Positions 1 to 7,471 of a stretch of 27,184 nucleotides of DNA are shown piece by piece. The stretch is from JAZUCT01 sp045639255. Its GTDB lineage: Bacteria; Bacillota; Clostridia; Christensenellales; UBA1242. The notes under the pieces are model-generated. The model saw nothing but the letters and a program-made list of their open reading frames with translations. It searched no databases and was not told where the DNA came from. Each line of letters begins with the position of its first letter. The stretch's first letter is position 1. The position numbers were made by a program, and so were the translations under genes. The stretch lies in NCBI GenBank assembly GCA_045639255.1, contig JAZUCT010000019.1:1-27184 (forward strand), written 5' to 3'.

Positions 1-87
1 CAACTGTTGTGTGCCATTTTTTTAAAAATTTTTTTAGTTTTTATTAAATGGATATATATTCATTATTTTTTATAAATATACAAAAAT

Positions 88-111
88 AAAACAAGCATAA
101 ATGCTTGTTTT
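88..111 (-). terminator. Intrinsic terminator of sigK
   Basis: A ten-base stem, AAAACAAGCA at 88-97 and TGCTTGTTTT at 102-111, encloses a four-base loop. It lies 35 bases beyond the sigK stop. T-rich sequence follows on both strands, so it could also stop transcription coming from the left. Confidence 0.7.
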
Positions 112-145
112 TTTATTTACTGATATGTGTTTTTATGCATATTTA

Positions 146-853
146 TTAAAGTGCAACATAAATTTCTTGTTCAAGTGCAATTTTTTTAATAACAGCCAAT
201 GCATGTTTTTCAAGTCTGGAAACATAACTGCGGGAAATTTGAAGTTTATCAGCCACCTCTTGTTGTGTAAGTGATGGTTTGTTGCCCAAGCCATATCGCA
301 ATGCAATTATTTCATATTCCCTTGCATCAAGTTGATTTTTGCAAATTTCAACCAGTTTTTGCATAAGAATGTTATTTTCGGTTTGTTCAATAACATCAAT
401 TCCCTTATCTTCCAGCACTTCGCCTAAGATTATATCATTGCCATCTTTATCATAGCCCAAGCGCTCGTCAAGGCTGGAAACATCTTTATGTTTTTTTGTT
501 GACCTTATAAGCATTAAAATTTCATTTTCAATGCAACGGCTGGCATATGTTGAAAGTTGATTTCCTTTTTCTGGGTTATAAGAGTTTATTGCTTTTATAA
601 GCCCAATTGTGCCAACTGAAATAAAATCATCGGCTTCACCTGCGTTAGAATATTTTTTTACAATATGTGCAACAAGCCGAAGATTATGCTCGATTAATAT
701 TGTGCGGGCTTCCAAATCACCTGCTTTAAATTTTTTAAAATATTCCTTTTCTTCTTCAATGGTTAATGCTTTTTTGAAACTTGAATTGTGCTTAACAAAT
801 CCAGCAAAACACATAACTTTTTGCATGAATGTTACAAAATTTTCAAATATCAT
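146..853 (-). CDS. sigK: Sporulation sigma factor SigK (pro-sigma-K)
   Basis: This is the late mother-cell sigma factor of endospore formation. The 235-residue protein has sigma region 2 near residues 50-115 (EHNLRLVAHIVKKY, then DDFISVGTIGLIKAI) and a region 4 helix-turn-helix near 194-216 (LTQQEVADKLQISRSYVSRL). Residues 1 to about 20 are hydrophobic and are followed by FVKHN. That matches the pro-sequence and cleavage neighbourhood that SpoIVFB removes in Bacillus pro-sigma-K, so activation by membrane proteolysis is likely. The gene is not interrupted, unlike sigK genes split by skin elements. The ATG at 853 has GGGAG upstream, inside a possible hairpin. SigE is the nearest alternative, but the short pro-sequence and overall match favour SigK. 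Confidence 0.92.
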   Translation of the reverse strand: MIFENFVTFMQKVMCFAGFVKHNSSFKKALTIEEEKEYFKKFKAGDLEARTILIEHNLRLVAHIVKKYSNAGEADDFISVGTIGLIKAINSYNPEKGNQLSTYASRCIENEILMLIRSTKKHKDVSSLDERLGYDKDGNDIILGEVLEDKGIDVIEQTENNILMQKLVEICKNQLDAREYEIIALRYGLGNKPSLTQQEVADKLQISRSYVSRLEKHALAVIKKIALEQEIYVAL

Positions 854-856
854 TTT

Positions 857-882
857 AACTATCTCCCTGTTTAGATATAGTT
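857..882 (-). promoter_or_regulatory. Possible hairpin around the sigK ribosome binding site
   Basis: On the minus strand AACTATATCT (882-873) can pair with AGATAGTT (864-857) apart from a two-base bulge. The loop AAACAGGG holds most of the GGGAG Shine-Dalgarno sequence. Folding could limit sigK translation. The stem is AT-rich and short, so this is tentative. Confidence 0.3.
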
Positions 883-949
883 AAATATATGTTGAAAAAT
901 GTAACTTTTTGCTTAAATTTGTTATTTTAGGACTTGTTTATTTAACAAA

Positions 950-970
950 AAAACACCTTTGCGGTGTTTT
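950..970 (-). terminator. Intrinsic terminator of the 99-residue protein gene
   Basis: The stem AAAACACC (950-957) and GGTGTTTT (963-970) has a five-base loop. On the minus strand it is followed by TTTTTTTGTT. It lies three bases beyond the stop codon of the gene ending at 973. Confidence 0.75.
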
Positions 971-972
971 AA

Positions 973-1272
973 TTAAAATTCCATTTCGTGTTGAATTTTG
1001 TTTGATTTGCTTTTTGAAACGAAAACATTTAAAATTTCAAAATTAGAAGTTTCGTTAAGATATTCTTTAAGTGCATTTCCAACAAGTTGATTTGTGTAAG
1101 ATTTTAGTTGTTTTGATGAATGATTTAAGAAATCTTTGCTGGATTTTTTAAGAAATTTAACTTCTTCAACAACATTAAGAATGTTAGATTTTGGAATTTC
1201 AAACATTATGTTAACATTTAATTTTAAATCGCTGTTAACAACATTCATTTCTATTGATTTTAAATTGCTCAT
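973..1272 (-). CDS. Hypothetical 99-residue protein
   Basis: I do not recognise this protein. It is small, rich in Asn, Ser, Lys and Val, with no membrane segment or clear motif. An N-terminal half of likely beta strands (SDLKLNVNIMFEIP) precedes a helical stretch (VVEEVKFLKKSSKDFL). The ATG at 1272 is chosen over an upstream ATG at 1329 because GGAG sits nine bases before it. It also fits the promoter at 1295-1322, which would otherwise fall inside the coding region. The gene is monocistronic with its own strong promoter and terminator. Confidence 0.6.
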   Translation of the reverse strand: MSNLKSIEMNVVNSDLKLNVNIMFEIPKSNILNVVEEVKFLKKSSKDFLNHSSKQLKSYTNQLVGNALKEYLNETSNFEILNVFVSKSKSNKIQHEMEF

Positions 1273-1294
1273 ATATATTTTCTCCATTAATTTT

Positions 1295-1322
1295 ATTATA
1301 CTACTTAATTTTAATATGTCAA
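1295..1322 (-). promoter_or_regulatory. Housekeeping-type promoter for the 99-residue protein
   Basis: TTGACA (1322-1317) and TATAAT (1300-1295) are both perfect consensus boxes, 16 bases apart, on the minus strand. The predicted leader is about 15 bases and contains GGAG. Confidence 0.8.
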
Positions 1323-1389
1323 TACCCAAAATTTAAAAAGCAGATAAATTTTAGCAGTTTATTTAATTACACGCTATGTAAAACAAAAA

Positions 1390-1407
1390 AAGAGCAATTT
1401 TGCCCTT
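1390..1407 (-). terminator. Intrinsic terminator of the 88-residue protein gene
   Basis: On the minus strand AAGGGCAA pairs with TTGCTCTT (one G-T pair) around a two-base gap that widens on folding. TTTTTTTGTTTT follows. It lies five bases beyond the stop at 1413. Confidence 0.65.
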
Positions 1408-1412
1408 ATTTT

Positions 1413-1679
1413 TTAACATAAAGTATTTTCATTATCATCTGTTTGTTTAACTGGTTTTTTAGTTTCTGAAATACTTTCAAAAATTTCTGATGGAGTTACA
1501 ACTTTTTCAAATAATCCTAACTTAACATCTTTATCTTTAAGATCATATTCCTTAGTCAAAGTGTTTTTAACTATAACCAAGTTTTCAATTTCTTCTTTTG
1601 TGCGTGGTGTTTTTCTATATGGAATACCATATTTATCACAAACCTTAAAAAAACTTTTTAATTCTTTTTCATCTACCAT
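1413..1679 (-). CDS. Hypothetical 88-residue protein
   Basis: I do not recognise this protein. It is charged and soluble, with an N-terminal helical part (EKELKSFFKVCDKYGIP), two cysteines (one at the extreme C-terminus) and an acidic tail. AAAGGGG precedes the ATG at a normal distance, and a good promoter lies at 1707-1735. Like its neighbour at 973 it is a short single-gene unit with its own promoter and terminator. The two promoters share an identical 13-base stretch at the -35 end. Confidence 0.6.
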   Translation of the reverse strand: MVDEKELKSFFKVCDKYGIPYRKTPRTKEEIENLVIVKNTLTKEYDLKDKDVKLGLFEKVVTPSEIFESISETKKPVKQTDDNENTLC

Positions 1680-1706
1680 ATTTTAATTCCCCTTTGAATT
1701 AAAAAT

Positions 1707-1735
1707 AGTATATCATGCATCAAAACATTTTTCAA
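1707..1735 (-). promoter_or_regulatory. Housekeeping-type promoter for the 88-residue protein
   Basis: TTGAAA (1735-1730) and TATACT (1712-1707) are 17 bases apart on the minus strand, giving a leader of about 25 bases that includes AAAGGGG. Confidence 0.75.
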
Positions 1736-1753
1736 TACCCAAAAAAACAAAAA

Positions 1754-1773
1754 AAGCCAATTATTTTTGGCTT
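1754..1773 (-). terminator. Intrinsic terminator of the RNase J-trmR-trhP operon
   Basis: The stem AAGCCAA (1754-1760) and TTGGCTT (1767-1773) has a six-base loop and overlaps the trhP stop codon. A run of T with one G follows on the minus strand. Confidence 0.7.
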
Positions 1774-3001
1774 AGTTTTGTTTAACATATGTTCTTAAAA
1801 TATCGTTTTTATAAAGTTGAACATCGGTGCGAATATAAAGTTTTTCTTGAACATTCTTTGCGTCAAGAATTTCTTCGCCTTTTAAGTTAACAATTTTTGT
1901 TATTGTTATTGTTTTGTTAAAGTTTTCGCTTGGGGTTAAAATTTCAAGAGTGTCGCCCACTTTAAAGCGGTTGCGTTGTTCAATAAGTGCCATTCCATTT
2001 TGTGAATTTTCAAGCACAAGTGCAATAAATTCGCTTACTTGTGTTGCTTGTGGGTTGTCAAGGTTAACTTCGCCTTGTTTTGCATTGCCAAAATAGAAAC
2101 CTGTTGTATATTCCCTATGGCTTGCTTTTTGAAGTTCAAATTTAAGTTCGTCACTTACAGAATATTCTTTGTTTTCTTGCATGCCATCAATTGCCCTGCG
2201 ATATGCATTAACAACTGTTGCAACATAGTTTGGGCTTTTCATTCTGCCTTCAATTTTAAAGCTTGTTACACCTGCTTTAACAAGTTTATCCAAATGTTCA
2301 ATCATGTTTAAATCACGGCTGTTCATAATGTATGTTCCGCGTTCATCTTCTTGAATATCATAGTGTTCATTTGGGCGGTTCTTTTCCACAATTGAATAGT
2401 TCCATCGGCATGCTTGAACACAAGCACCCCTGTTGGAATCTCGGCCGGTTAAATAGTTTGAAAGCAAGCATCTGCCAGAATAACTTATGCACATTGCACC
2501 GTGCACAAACACTTCAATTTCAACTTCTTCGCCCACCGCTTTTTTTATTTCAGCAATTTCATTAATTGAAAGTTCACGGGCAAGAATTAACCTTTTCGCG
2601 CCCATTTCTTTAAAGAATAAGGCAGATTGAACATTTGTGATGTTTGCTTGTGTGCTTATGTGCAAATCAAGGGTTGGTGCATATTTTTTAACATAGTAAG
2701 CAACACCAACATCGGCAACAATAACAGCATCGGCTTTAATTTGCACCAAAAATTCAAGGTATTCTTTCAAACCTTCAAAATCGCTGTTGTGTGCAATTAT
2801 GTTAACATTTATATATGCTTTTTTGCCAAGACTGTGCGCATATGCAACATATTCAGCAAGTTCATCGTTTGTGAAGTTATCGGCAAATGCCCTTAACCCA
2901 AACTTTTTGCCTGCAAAATAGCACGCATCAGCACCAAAATAGAAAGCCGTTTTAAGTTTTTCTTTATTGCCTGCGGGTGCAAGCAATTCAAGTTTTGTCA
3001 C
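1772..3001 (-). CDS. trhP: tRNA uridine-34 hydroxylation protein, peptidase U32 family
   Basis: Members of this family (YrrO/TrhP in Bacillus, RlhA relatives in Escherichia) make 5-hydroxyuridine at tRNA wobble position 34 using prephenate and an iron-sulfur centre. The older peptidase name is historical. The 409-residue protein begins with LELLAPAGN and carries the U32 signature EVFVHGAMCISYSGRC at 163-178. Its cysteines at 171, 178, 194 and 198 fit a [4Fe-4S] site. Its length matches the longer partner (YrrO-like), and no short YrrN-like partner is seen. The start is a GTG preceded by AAAGGGG. It sits just downstream of trmR, whose product acts on the ho5U34 that TrhP makes, so the two form one pathway. 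The family is certain; the exact RNA target is inferred from context. Confidence 0.88.
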   Translation of the reverse strand: MTKLELLAPAGNKEKLKTAFYFGADACYFAGKKFGLRAFADNFTNDELAEYVAYAHSLGKKAYINVNIIAHNSDFEGLKEYLEFLVQIKADAVIVADVGVAYYVKKYAPTLDLHISTQANITNVQSALFFKEMGAKRLILARELSINEIAEIKKAVGEEVEIEVFVHGAMCISYSGRCLLSNYLTGRDSNRGACVQACRWNYSIVEKNRPNEHYDIQEDERGTYIMNSRDLNMIEHLDKLVKAGVTSFKIEGRMKSPNYVATVVNAYRRAIDGMQENKEYSVSDELKFELQKASHREYTTGFYFGNAKQGEVNLDNPQATQVSEFIALVLENSQNGMALIEQRNRFKVGDTLEILTPSENFNKTITITKIVNLKGEEILDAKNVQEKLYIRTDVQLYKNDILRTYVKQN

Positions 3002-3016
3002 TTGTGTTTTCCCCTT

Positions 3017-3619
3017 TTAAAGTTTAACAGAAATTGTTAAACCATCTTCAATATCAATAAGTTGTGTTGCAAGCGTTGTTTTATAAGTTGTGCTAAGTTC
3101 TTGCAAAAACGCTTTTAAATTTCTTACAATTGTTCCCTTATTTTTTTTAACAGGAACTTTGCCATTAACCATGCCCATAAAAAGCACATTGTCTGCCACC
3201 AAAACTCCGCCCTTATTAAGCATATCCACTAAGTAAGGCAGACTTTTAACATATTGCGATTTTGCACCATCAAGAAAAATAAAATCGAATTTATTTTTTA
3301 TTGTTGGCAACACTTCCAAAGCATCGCCAAGAATTTGATTAACTTGTTTTTGGTAACCAAGTTTTAAAAAATTTGATTGTGCAATTTCAAAACTTTGCTT
3401 ATCTTTTTCAATGGTTGTTAGGTTTGCATTTTCACACATTTTAAGCATATTCAAACCAGAATAGCCCACTGCTGTGCCAATTTCCAAAACAGACTTTGGT
3501 TGTTTAACCGCCACCAAACTTTTTAAAATGTTAAGTGATTGCGGGCGCATAATTGGAACACCACTTTTAAATGCATTTTGTTGAATTTCAAAAATGGTTT
3601 GATTAAATAATTCTTCCAT
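3017..3619 (-). CDS. trmR: tRNA 5-hydroxyuridine-34 O-methyltransferase TrmR
   Basis: This is a SAM-dependent class I methyltransferase of the O-methyltransferase family 3, 200 residues long. The SAM-binding motif VLEIGTAVGYSG lies near residues 44-55, DFIFLDGAKSQY carries the metal-binding Asp region, and VLVADNVLFMG follows. In Bacillus the corresponding gene (yrrM, trmR) lies in an operon with U32 genes and makes 5-methoxyuridine at position 34. The same linkage is present here. AAGGAATAAATT precedes the ATG. A generic catechol-type methyltransferase is the alternative, but the adjacent trhP gene makes TrmR much more likely. Confidence 0.87.
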   Translation of the reverse strand: MEELFNQTIFEIQQNAFKSGVPIMRPQSLNILKSLVAVKQPKSVLEIGTAVGYSGLNMLKMCENANLTTIEKDKQSFEIAQSNFLKLGYQKQVNQILGDALEVLPTIKNKFDFIFLDGAKSQYVKSLPYLVDMLNKGGVLVADNVLFMGMVNGKVPVKKNKGTIVRNLKAFLQELSTTYKTTLATQLIDIEDGLTISVKL

Positions 3620-3629
3620 AATTTATTCC

Positions 3630-5465
3630 TTAGTGAATAATTGTTAAAATCATTGGCCTGCGCTTTGTTTGGCGGAAGAAATAGTTTGTAAGCACTTTTC
3701 TTAAAGTGTTAATAATAATTGGATTTTCTGCCTTTTCGGCTTGCAAATCTTCCATAGTTGAAACAACCAAATCTTTTGCATTTTTAACAAGTTCATCGGC
3801 TTCATCGGCATAAATTAAGCCCCTTGTAATTATGTTTGGCCAACCTGCAAGTTGCCTTGTGATTGGGTCAAGAACAATTGCACAAACACAAATTCCATCT
3901 TCTGCAAGTTGTTTTCTGTCACGCAAAACAACACTTGTTGTATCGCCAACACCTGCACCATCAACCAACCTTTCACCTGCTGGAACTTGACCAATTTTTT
4001 TCATGTTATTGCGTGTTATTTCAACAAGATCGCCATTTTCACAAATCATTGTGTTTCTTTCAGGCATTCCCATTGATTTTGCAATGTTTTGGTGAATTTT
4101 TAAGTGCCTATATTCACCGTGAACTGGAATGAAAAATTTTGGTTTTGTAAGCGAATGAATTATTTTAAGTTCTTCTTGGCAACCGTGCCCAGAAACATGC
4201 ACATCTGCAAGTTCGTTATAAATAACAGTTGCGCCCTTTTTATAAAGCGAATTAATAACTTTGTTAACACTTTTTTCGTTGCCCGGAATTGGTGAACTTG
4301 AAAGCACAATGCAATCGTTTTCGCCAATATCAATGTTATTAAAATCGCCACTTGCCATTCTGGTTAAAGCACTCATTGGTTCACCCTGACTGCCTGTTGA
4401 CATTATTAAAATTTCTTTATCTGGATATTTTTTTACTTTATCAATGTCAATAATAATGCTTCTGTCCATTTTAAGTTCGCCAATTTTCATGGCAGTTTCA
4501 GTAACATTAACCATGCTTCTGCCACTGAATGCAACTTTGCGGTTATATTTAACTGCCAAATCCATTATTTGTTGCAATCTGTGAACATTAGATGCAAAGG
4601 TTGCAATTATAAGCCTTTTATCAGTTTGTTCTGCAAAAATTTTATCAAGTGTTGCACCAACTGTGCGTTCACTCATTGTGAAACCTTGCCTTTCTGCATT
4701 TGTGCTTTCACAAAGCAAAAGTTGAACACCCTTTTTGCCTATTTCACCAATTCTTGTAAGGTCGATTGCTTCGCCATCGATTGGTGTGAAATCAACTTTG
4801 AAATCGCCACTGTGGAAAACAACCCCAACTGGTGTTGTTATTGCAAGTGCAAATGCACCTGTTATTGAATGTGTTACTTTTATAAATTCAACTTTAAAGC
4901 AACCTATTTTAATAACTTGATGTGGCACAACTGAATTAACTTTATATGAAACATTTTTATGTTCGTTCATTTTGTTATCGATTAATGCGCAAGTTAAACG
5001 GCTTGCATAAATTGGCACATTTATATCACGCATAACATATGGAATGCTTCCAATATGATCTTCGTGCCCATGTGTGATAACCATACCTTTTATTTTATGT
5101 TGATTTTCTTTTAAATAAGTTATATCTGGCACAACAAGGTCAATGCCCGGCATTTCTTCGTCAGGGAAAATTGAACCGCAATCTATAATAAGAATATCAT
5201 CGCCATATTCAAGGGCTGTCATGTTCTTTCCAATTTCACCAACACCACCAAGGAAAACCACTTTAAGTGCCTTATTGTTGAAAACAACTGGTGTTAATTC
5301 GTCAATTATTGCTTGATTTTTTGCTGTGCGTTTTTTTGATTGTGGCTTTGAATTTTTGTTTTCTGGTTTATTGTTTTTTCTTGCCTTTTTGCCACCATTT
5401 TGTTGTTCTATTTTAAATATTTTTGTTACTTGTTTTACCTCTTCTTTTTTTATTTCTTTTTCCAT
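3630..5465 (-). CDS. rnj: Ribonuclease J
   Basis: RNase J is a metallo-beta-lactamase/beta-CASP nuclease with endonuclease and 5'-3' exonuclease activity, central to mRNA decay and rRNA maturation in Bacillota. The zinc motif HGHEDH is at residues 132-137. Later motifs include HSGDFKVD, the phosphate-binding STGSQGEPMSAL and PVHGEYRHL. The 611 residues exceed the usual 555 or so because of an N-terminal extension of about 65 residues rich in Lys, Asn and Gln, typical of an unstructured RNA- or partner-binding tail. AAAGGA precedes the ATG. It is the second gene of the operon starting near 6570. One copy is visible; whether it acts as J1 or J2 cannot be told. Confidence 0.95.
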   Translation of the reverse strand: MEKEIKKEEVKQVTKIFKIEQQNGGKKARKNNKPENKNSKPQSKKRTAKNQAIIDELTPVVFNNKALKVVFLGGVGEIGKNMTALEYGDDILIIDCGSIFPDEEMPGIDLVVPDITYLKENQHKIKGMVITHGHEDHIGSIPYVMRDINVPIYASRLTCALIDNKMNEHKNVSYKVNSVVPHQVIKIGCFKVEFIKVTHSITGAFALAITTPVGVVFHSGDFKVDFTPIDGEAIDLTRIGEIGKKGVQLLLCESTNAERQGFTMSERTVGATLDKIFAEQTDKRLIIATFASNVHRLQQIMDLAVKYNRKVAFSGRSMVNVTETAMKIGELKMDRSIIIDIDKVKKYPDKEILIMSTGSQGEPMSALTRMASGDFNNIDIGENDCIVLSSSPIPGNEKSVNKVINSLYKKGATVIYNELADVHVSGHGCQEELKIIHSLTKPKFFIPVHGEYRHLKIHQNIAKSMGMPERNTMICENGDLVEITRNNMKKIGQVPAGERLVDGAGVGDTTSVVLRDRKQLAEDGICVCAIVLDPITRQLAGWPNIITRGLIYADEADELVKNAKDLVVSTMEDLQAEKAENPIIINTLRKVLTNYFFRQTKRRPMILTIIH

Positions 5466-5478
5466 AAATATATATCCT

Positions 5479-6435
5479 TTAAATTAAATTTTTTAAATCT
5501 TTAACCGTATCAAGTTGTTCAAGTTTTTTAACGCCCTTAGTTTCATCTTGAATGTTGTTTGTTCCAATATAATAATACATTCCGTTATTTGAATAGAAAA
5601 CCACCATATTAAATATGTTTAAAATAACAAATGTTGTTGGAATTATAACAATTAATCCCGCACCAAATGTGAAAATGCCCAAAAATAAGTTTAAACTTAA
5701 CAAACAAATTGTAAGTGCAACGGCAGTTCCATAGCTTTCAAAAAAGTTTTTAAATGCAAGTTTAAAACTTTTAAACACGCTTTTAAAAATGTTGCAATCG
5801 TTAATAACAATAAGTGGTGCAACGCTTGCAAAAAGCACTTTGCGGAATGCAAATAAAACAATAAACATTACCACAGCCAAGAATGGTGCAAACCAATTTA
5901 AAACAGGTGCAAGATTGCATAAACTTAGAACACCAAAAAGCACCCCAACAACAATTGCATCGGCAATAAACACCGAAAACATTTTAACTGTTGAATAAAT
6001 AAGGCTTGTTTTAAGATTTTTTATAAAACAACTGCAAAAACCAAATTTTGCATCACAACTCATTTTGCCATATAAAATTTCGCAAACAGGAATATCGGCA
6101 AGCGCATTAACAAAATAGTTAAAGAAAGTTAGCACAAAAAAGAACATAACAATGCTTAAACTTAATGTTTGCCAATTTGCTTGAATTATTGAAAAAAATT
6201 GTTGTGTTAAATTTGCAATGTTTGTGCCAAGATTTGCAAAAGTTCCTTCGCTTAACTTAAAGGTGTTTATGAATGCATCAATAAAACCTTCCCTTTTAAG
6301 TGTTGCACCCACTGGCCTTGCAGATAAAATAAGAAAAATAAAAGTTAAGCCATAAGATAAAGTTTTATAAAGTGCAACTTTCCAAACCAAACTTAAATTT
6401 TGAAAAAATAATTTTATTGTTGTTTTAAATCTCAT
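5479..6435 (-). CDS. Polytopic membrane protein of unknown function
   Basis: I do not recognise the family with confidence. The 318-residue protein has about five or six hydrophobic segments, roughly at 20-42, 90-115, 145-172, 178-205 and 235-285, and a charged C-terminal cytoplasmic tail. A glycine-rich segment (LGIFTFGAGLIVIIPTTF) resembles the last helices of DUF975/YesL-type integral membrane proteins, which is a weak guess. It is the first gene of the operon with RNase J, trmR and trhP, with 13 bases to the RNase J start. Its ribosome binding site (GGTTGGTG) is weak compared with its neighbours. Confidence 0.7.
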   Translation of the reverse strand: MRFKTTIKLFFQNLSLVWKVALYKTLSYGLTFIFLILSARPVGATLKREGFIDAFINTFKLSEGTFANLGTNIANLTQQFFSIIQANWQTLSLSIVMFFFVLTFFNYFVNALADIPVCEILYGKMSCDAKFGFCSCFIKNLKTSLIYSTVKMFSVFIADAIVVGVLFGVLSLCNLAPVLNWFAPFLAVVMFIVLFAFRKVLFASVAPLIVINDCNIFKSVFKSFKLAFKNFFESYGTAVALTICLLSLNLFLGIFTFGAGLIVIIPTTFVILNIFNMVVFYSNNGMYYYIGTNNIQDETKGVKKLEQLDTVKDLKNLI

Positions 6436-6481
6436 ATATTCACCAACCTAAATGCGTTAATAAAAAAACAACTTGCCTATG

Positions 6482-6559
6482 TTTTTGCAAAAACAAATTA
6501 AATATTAAAATGTGAAAACCAAATAAATAATAAATACAAAACCTTTGTTTTGCAAAAAA
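6482..6559 (-). promoter_or_regulatory. Inverted repeat in the leader of the RNase J operon
   Basis: The arms TTTTTGCAAAAACAAA (6482-6497) and TTTGTTTTGCAAAAAA (6544-6559) are complementary apart from one extra A. In the transcript they could form a stem of about 15 pairs around a 46-base AT-rich loop. Each arm also contains a small TTTTGCAAAA palindrome, so a DNA-binding site is the alternative. Confidence 0.4.
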
Positions 6560-6576
6560 CCTAAACAGTTAAAATT

Positions 6577-6605
6577 ATTATATCTTACCTTTTAATTTTT
6601 TGCAA
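6577..6605 (-). promoter_or_regulatory. Promoter of the membrane protein-rnj-trmR-trhP operon
   Basis: TTGCAA (6605-6600) and a perfect TATAAT (6582-6577) are 17 bases apart on the minus strand. The leader to the first start codon would be about 135 bases, which is long for such a tightly packed region. Confidence 0.65.
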
Positions 6606-6657
6606 GTGTTTTATAAAATTAAAAATTTCAGCATAAACTTTTCGGCACAAAAACAAA

Positions 6658-6682
6658 AAAACAGCAATTATTCTGCTGTTTT
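6658..6682 (-). terminator. Intrinsic terminator of the 143-residue protein gene
   Basis: AAAACAGCA (6658-6666) and TGCTGTTTT (6674-6682) form a nine-pair stem with a seven-base loop. It overlaps the stop codon at 6668 and is followed by T residues on the minus strand. Confidence 0.75.
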
Positions 6683-7099
6683 TTCTGTTTCATCTTTTTC
6701 TTTTTTGCTTTCTTTAATAAGTATTGTGTCTAACTTTTCACACATAAGCTTAATGGCTGGAACTGATAACTTTTTTAATTCAAAAAGTTCTGGATTTTTA
6801 GACATGCTTTTATAAAAGAAATCCCTAAATTTTACCAACTCTTTTCCATAAACAAATACTGTTTGCTTATTAAACTCATAAATATCATCTACATCATTTG
6901 GTGCAGGTAAAATAATGTTTTTTGCAATATGTTCAACTTTATCTTCACCTGCATATCGAAAAATTGCAAGTTCTAAAACATCAGTAACAACAGTTATGCC
7001 TTCAAGCCAATTGCCCTTGAATCCCTTTAATTCTCTAACAGGTGCTATGTATAAATTATCTATTTTATATTTTTTTTGTTTGCGATATCTTTCAAACAT
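6668..7099 (-). CDS. Hypothetical 143-residue protein beside the phage block
   Basis: I do not recognise this protein. It is soluble, with a basic N-terminus (MFERYRKQKKYKI), a mixed alpha/beta middle and a Lys/Glu-rich tail. The ATG at 7099 is preferred over one ten codons upstream because GTAGGAG precedes it and the upstream start would fall inside the promoter. It is a single-gene unit with a near-consensus promoter and its own terminator, placed directly after the terminator that ends the phage late operon. It could be a host gene or an autonomously expressed phage cargo gene; the sequence does not decide. Confidence 0.6.
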   Translation of the reverse strand: MFERYRKQKKYKIDNLYIAPVRELKGFKGNWLEGITVVTDVLELAIFRYAGEDKVEHIAKNIILPAPNDVDDIYEFNKQTVFVYGKELVKFRDFFYKSMSKNPELFELKKLSVPAIKLMCEKLDTILIKESKKEKDETEKTAE

Positions 7100-7120
7100 A
7101 ATTTTTTCTCCTACAAAAAC

Positions 7121-7149
7121 AATATACATTAAAATTATAATTCTGTCAA
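7121..7149 (-). promoter_or_regulatory. Strong promoter for the 143-residue protein
   Basis: TTGACA (7149-7144) and TATATT (7126-7121) are 17 bases apart on the minus strand. The -35 box begins nine bases after the stem of the phage late terminator, so expression is insulated from the late operon. Confidence 0.8.
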
Positions 7150-7157
7150 TATCAAAA

Positions 7158-7180
7158 AAACGGCTCTGACTGAGCCGTTT
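7158..7180 (-). terminator. Terminator ending the phage late operon
   Basis: AAACGGCTC (7158-7166) and GAGCCGTTT (7172-7180) form a perfect nine-pair stem with loop TGACT on the plus strand. A T run (TTTTTTTGAT) follows on the minus strand. It is four bases from the holin stop codon. Confidence 0.88.
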
Positions 7181-7183
7181 AAT

Positions 7184-7471
7184 TTATTTAGTTGTTTCTG
7201 TGTTGTTATCACTTTCAGGTAAGGTTGGGTTTTTAATGCTTTCAGTTATATCTTTTTTAACATCGTTATATCCCTTTCCACTTTCTGGGTTAGATATAAC
7301 ACCAAGAGTTATTAACAGAAAACAAATTCCGCTTATTATTTCAGTTATGAAATATTCATCAAATGAAATTCCGCATTTGTTTAATATATGCTTTGTTATT
7401 AAAACAACAATGCTTAACAAACTTACCCAAAAGCCATAGTTTTTAATCTTGTTCTTTAAGTTGAGTTGCAT
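7184..7471 (-). CDS. Holin of the phi-LC3 type
   Basis: Phi-LC3-type holins are small two-helix membrane proteins that permeabilise the membrane at lysis. This 95-residue protein has helices near 13-30 and 42-60. Just after the second helix comes NPESGKGYND, matching the family's hallmark of Asn-Pro followed by a short Gly-containing turn and Asp. A charged hydrophilic tail follows. It overlaps the upstream holin-like gene by 29 bases and is the last gene of the late operon. No endolysin gene accompanies it. Confidence 0.75.
   Translation of the reverse strand: MQLNLKNKIKNYGFWVSLLSIVVLITKHILNKCGISFDEYFITEIISGICFLLITLGVISNPESGKGYNDVKKDITESIKNPTLPESDNNTETTK

Noticed and set aside
1..87. Possible feature at the left edge
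   Set aside because: Only AT-rich sequence without an open frame, hairpin or promoter pair that I could support.
3852..4920. Several open frames antisense to RNase J
   Set aside because: They have no ribosome binding sites, have improbable Cys/Phe/His-rich composition, and are produced by the codon bias of the real gene on the other strand.
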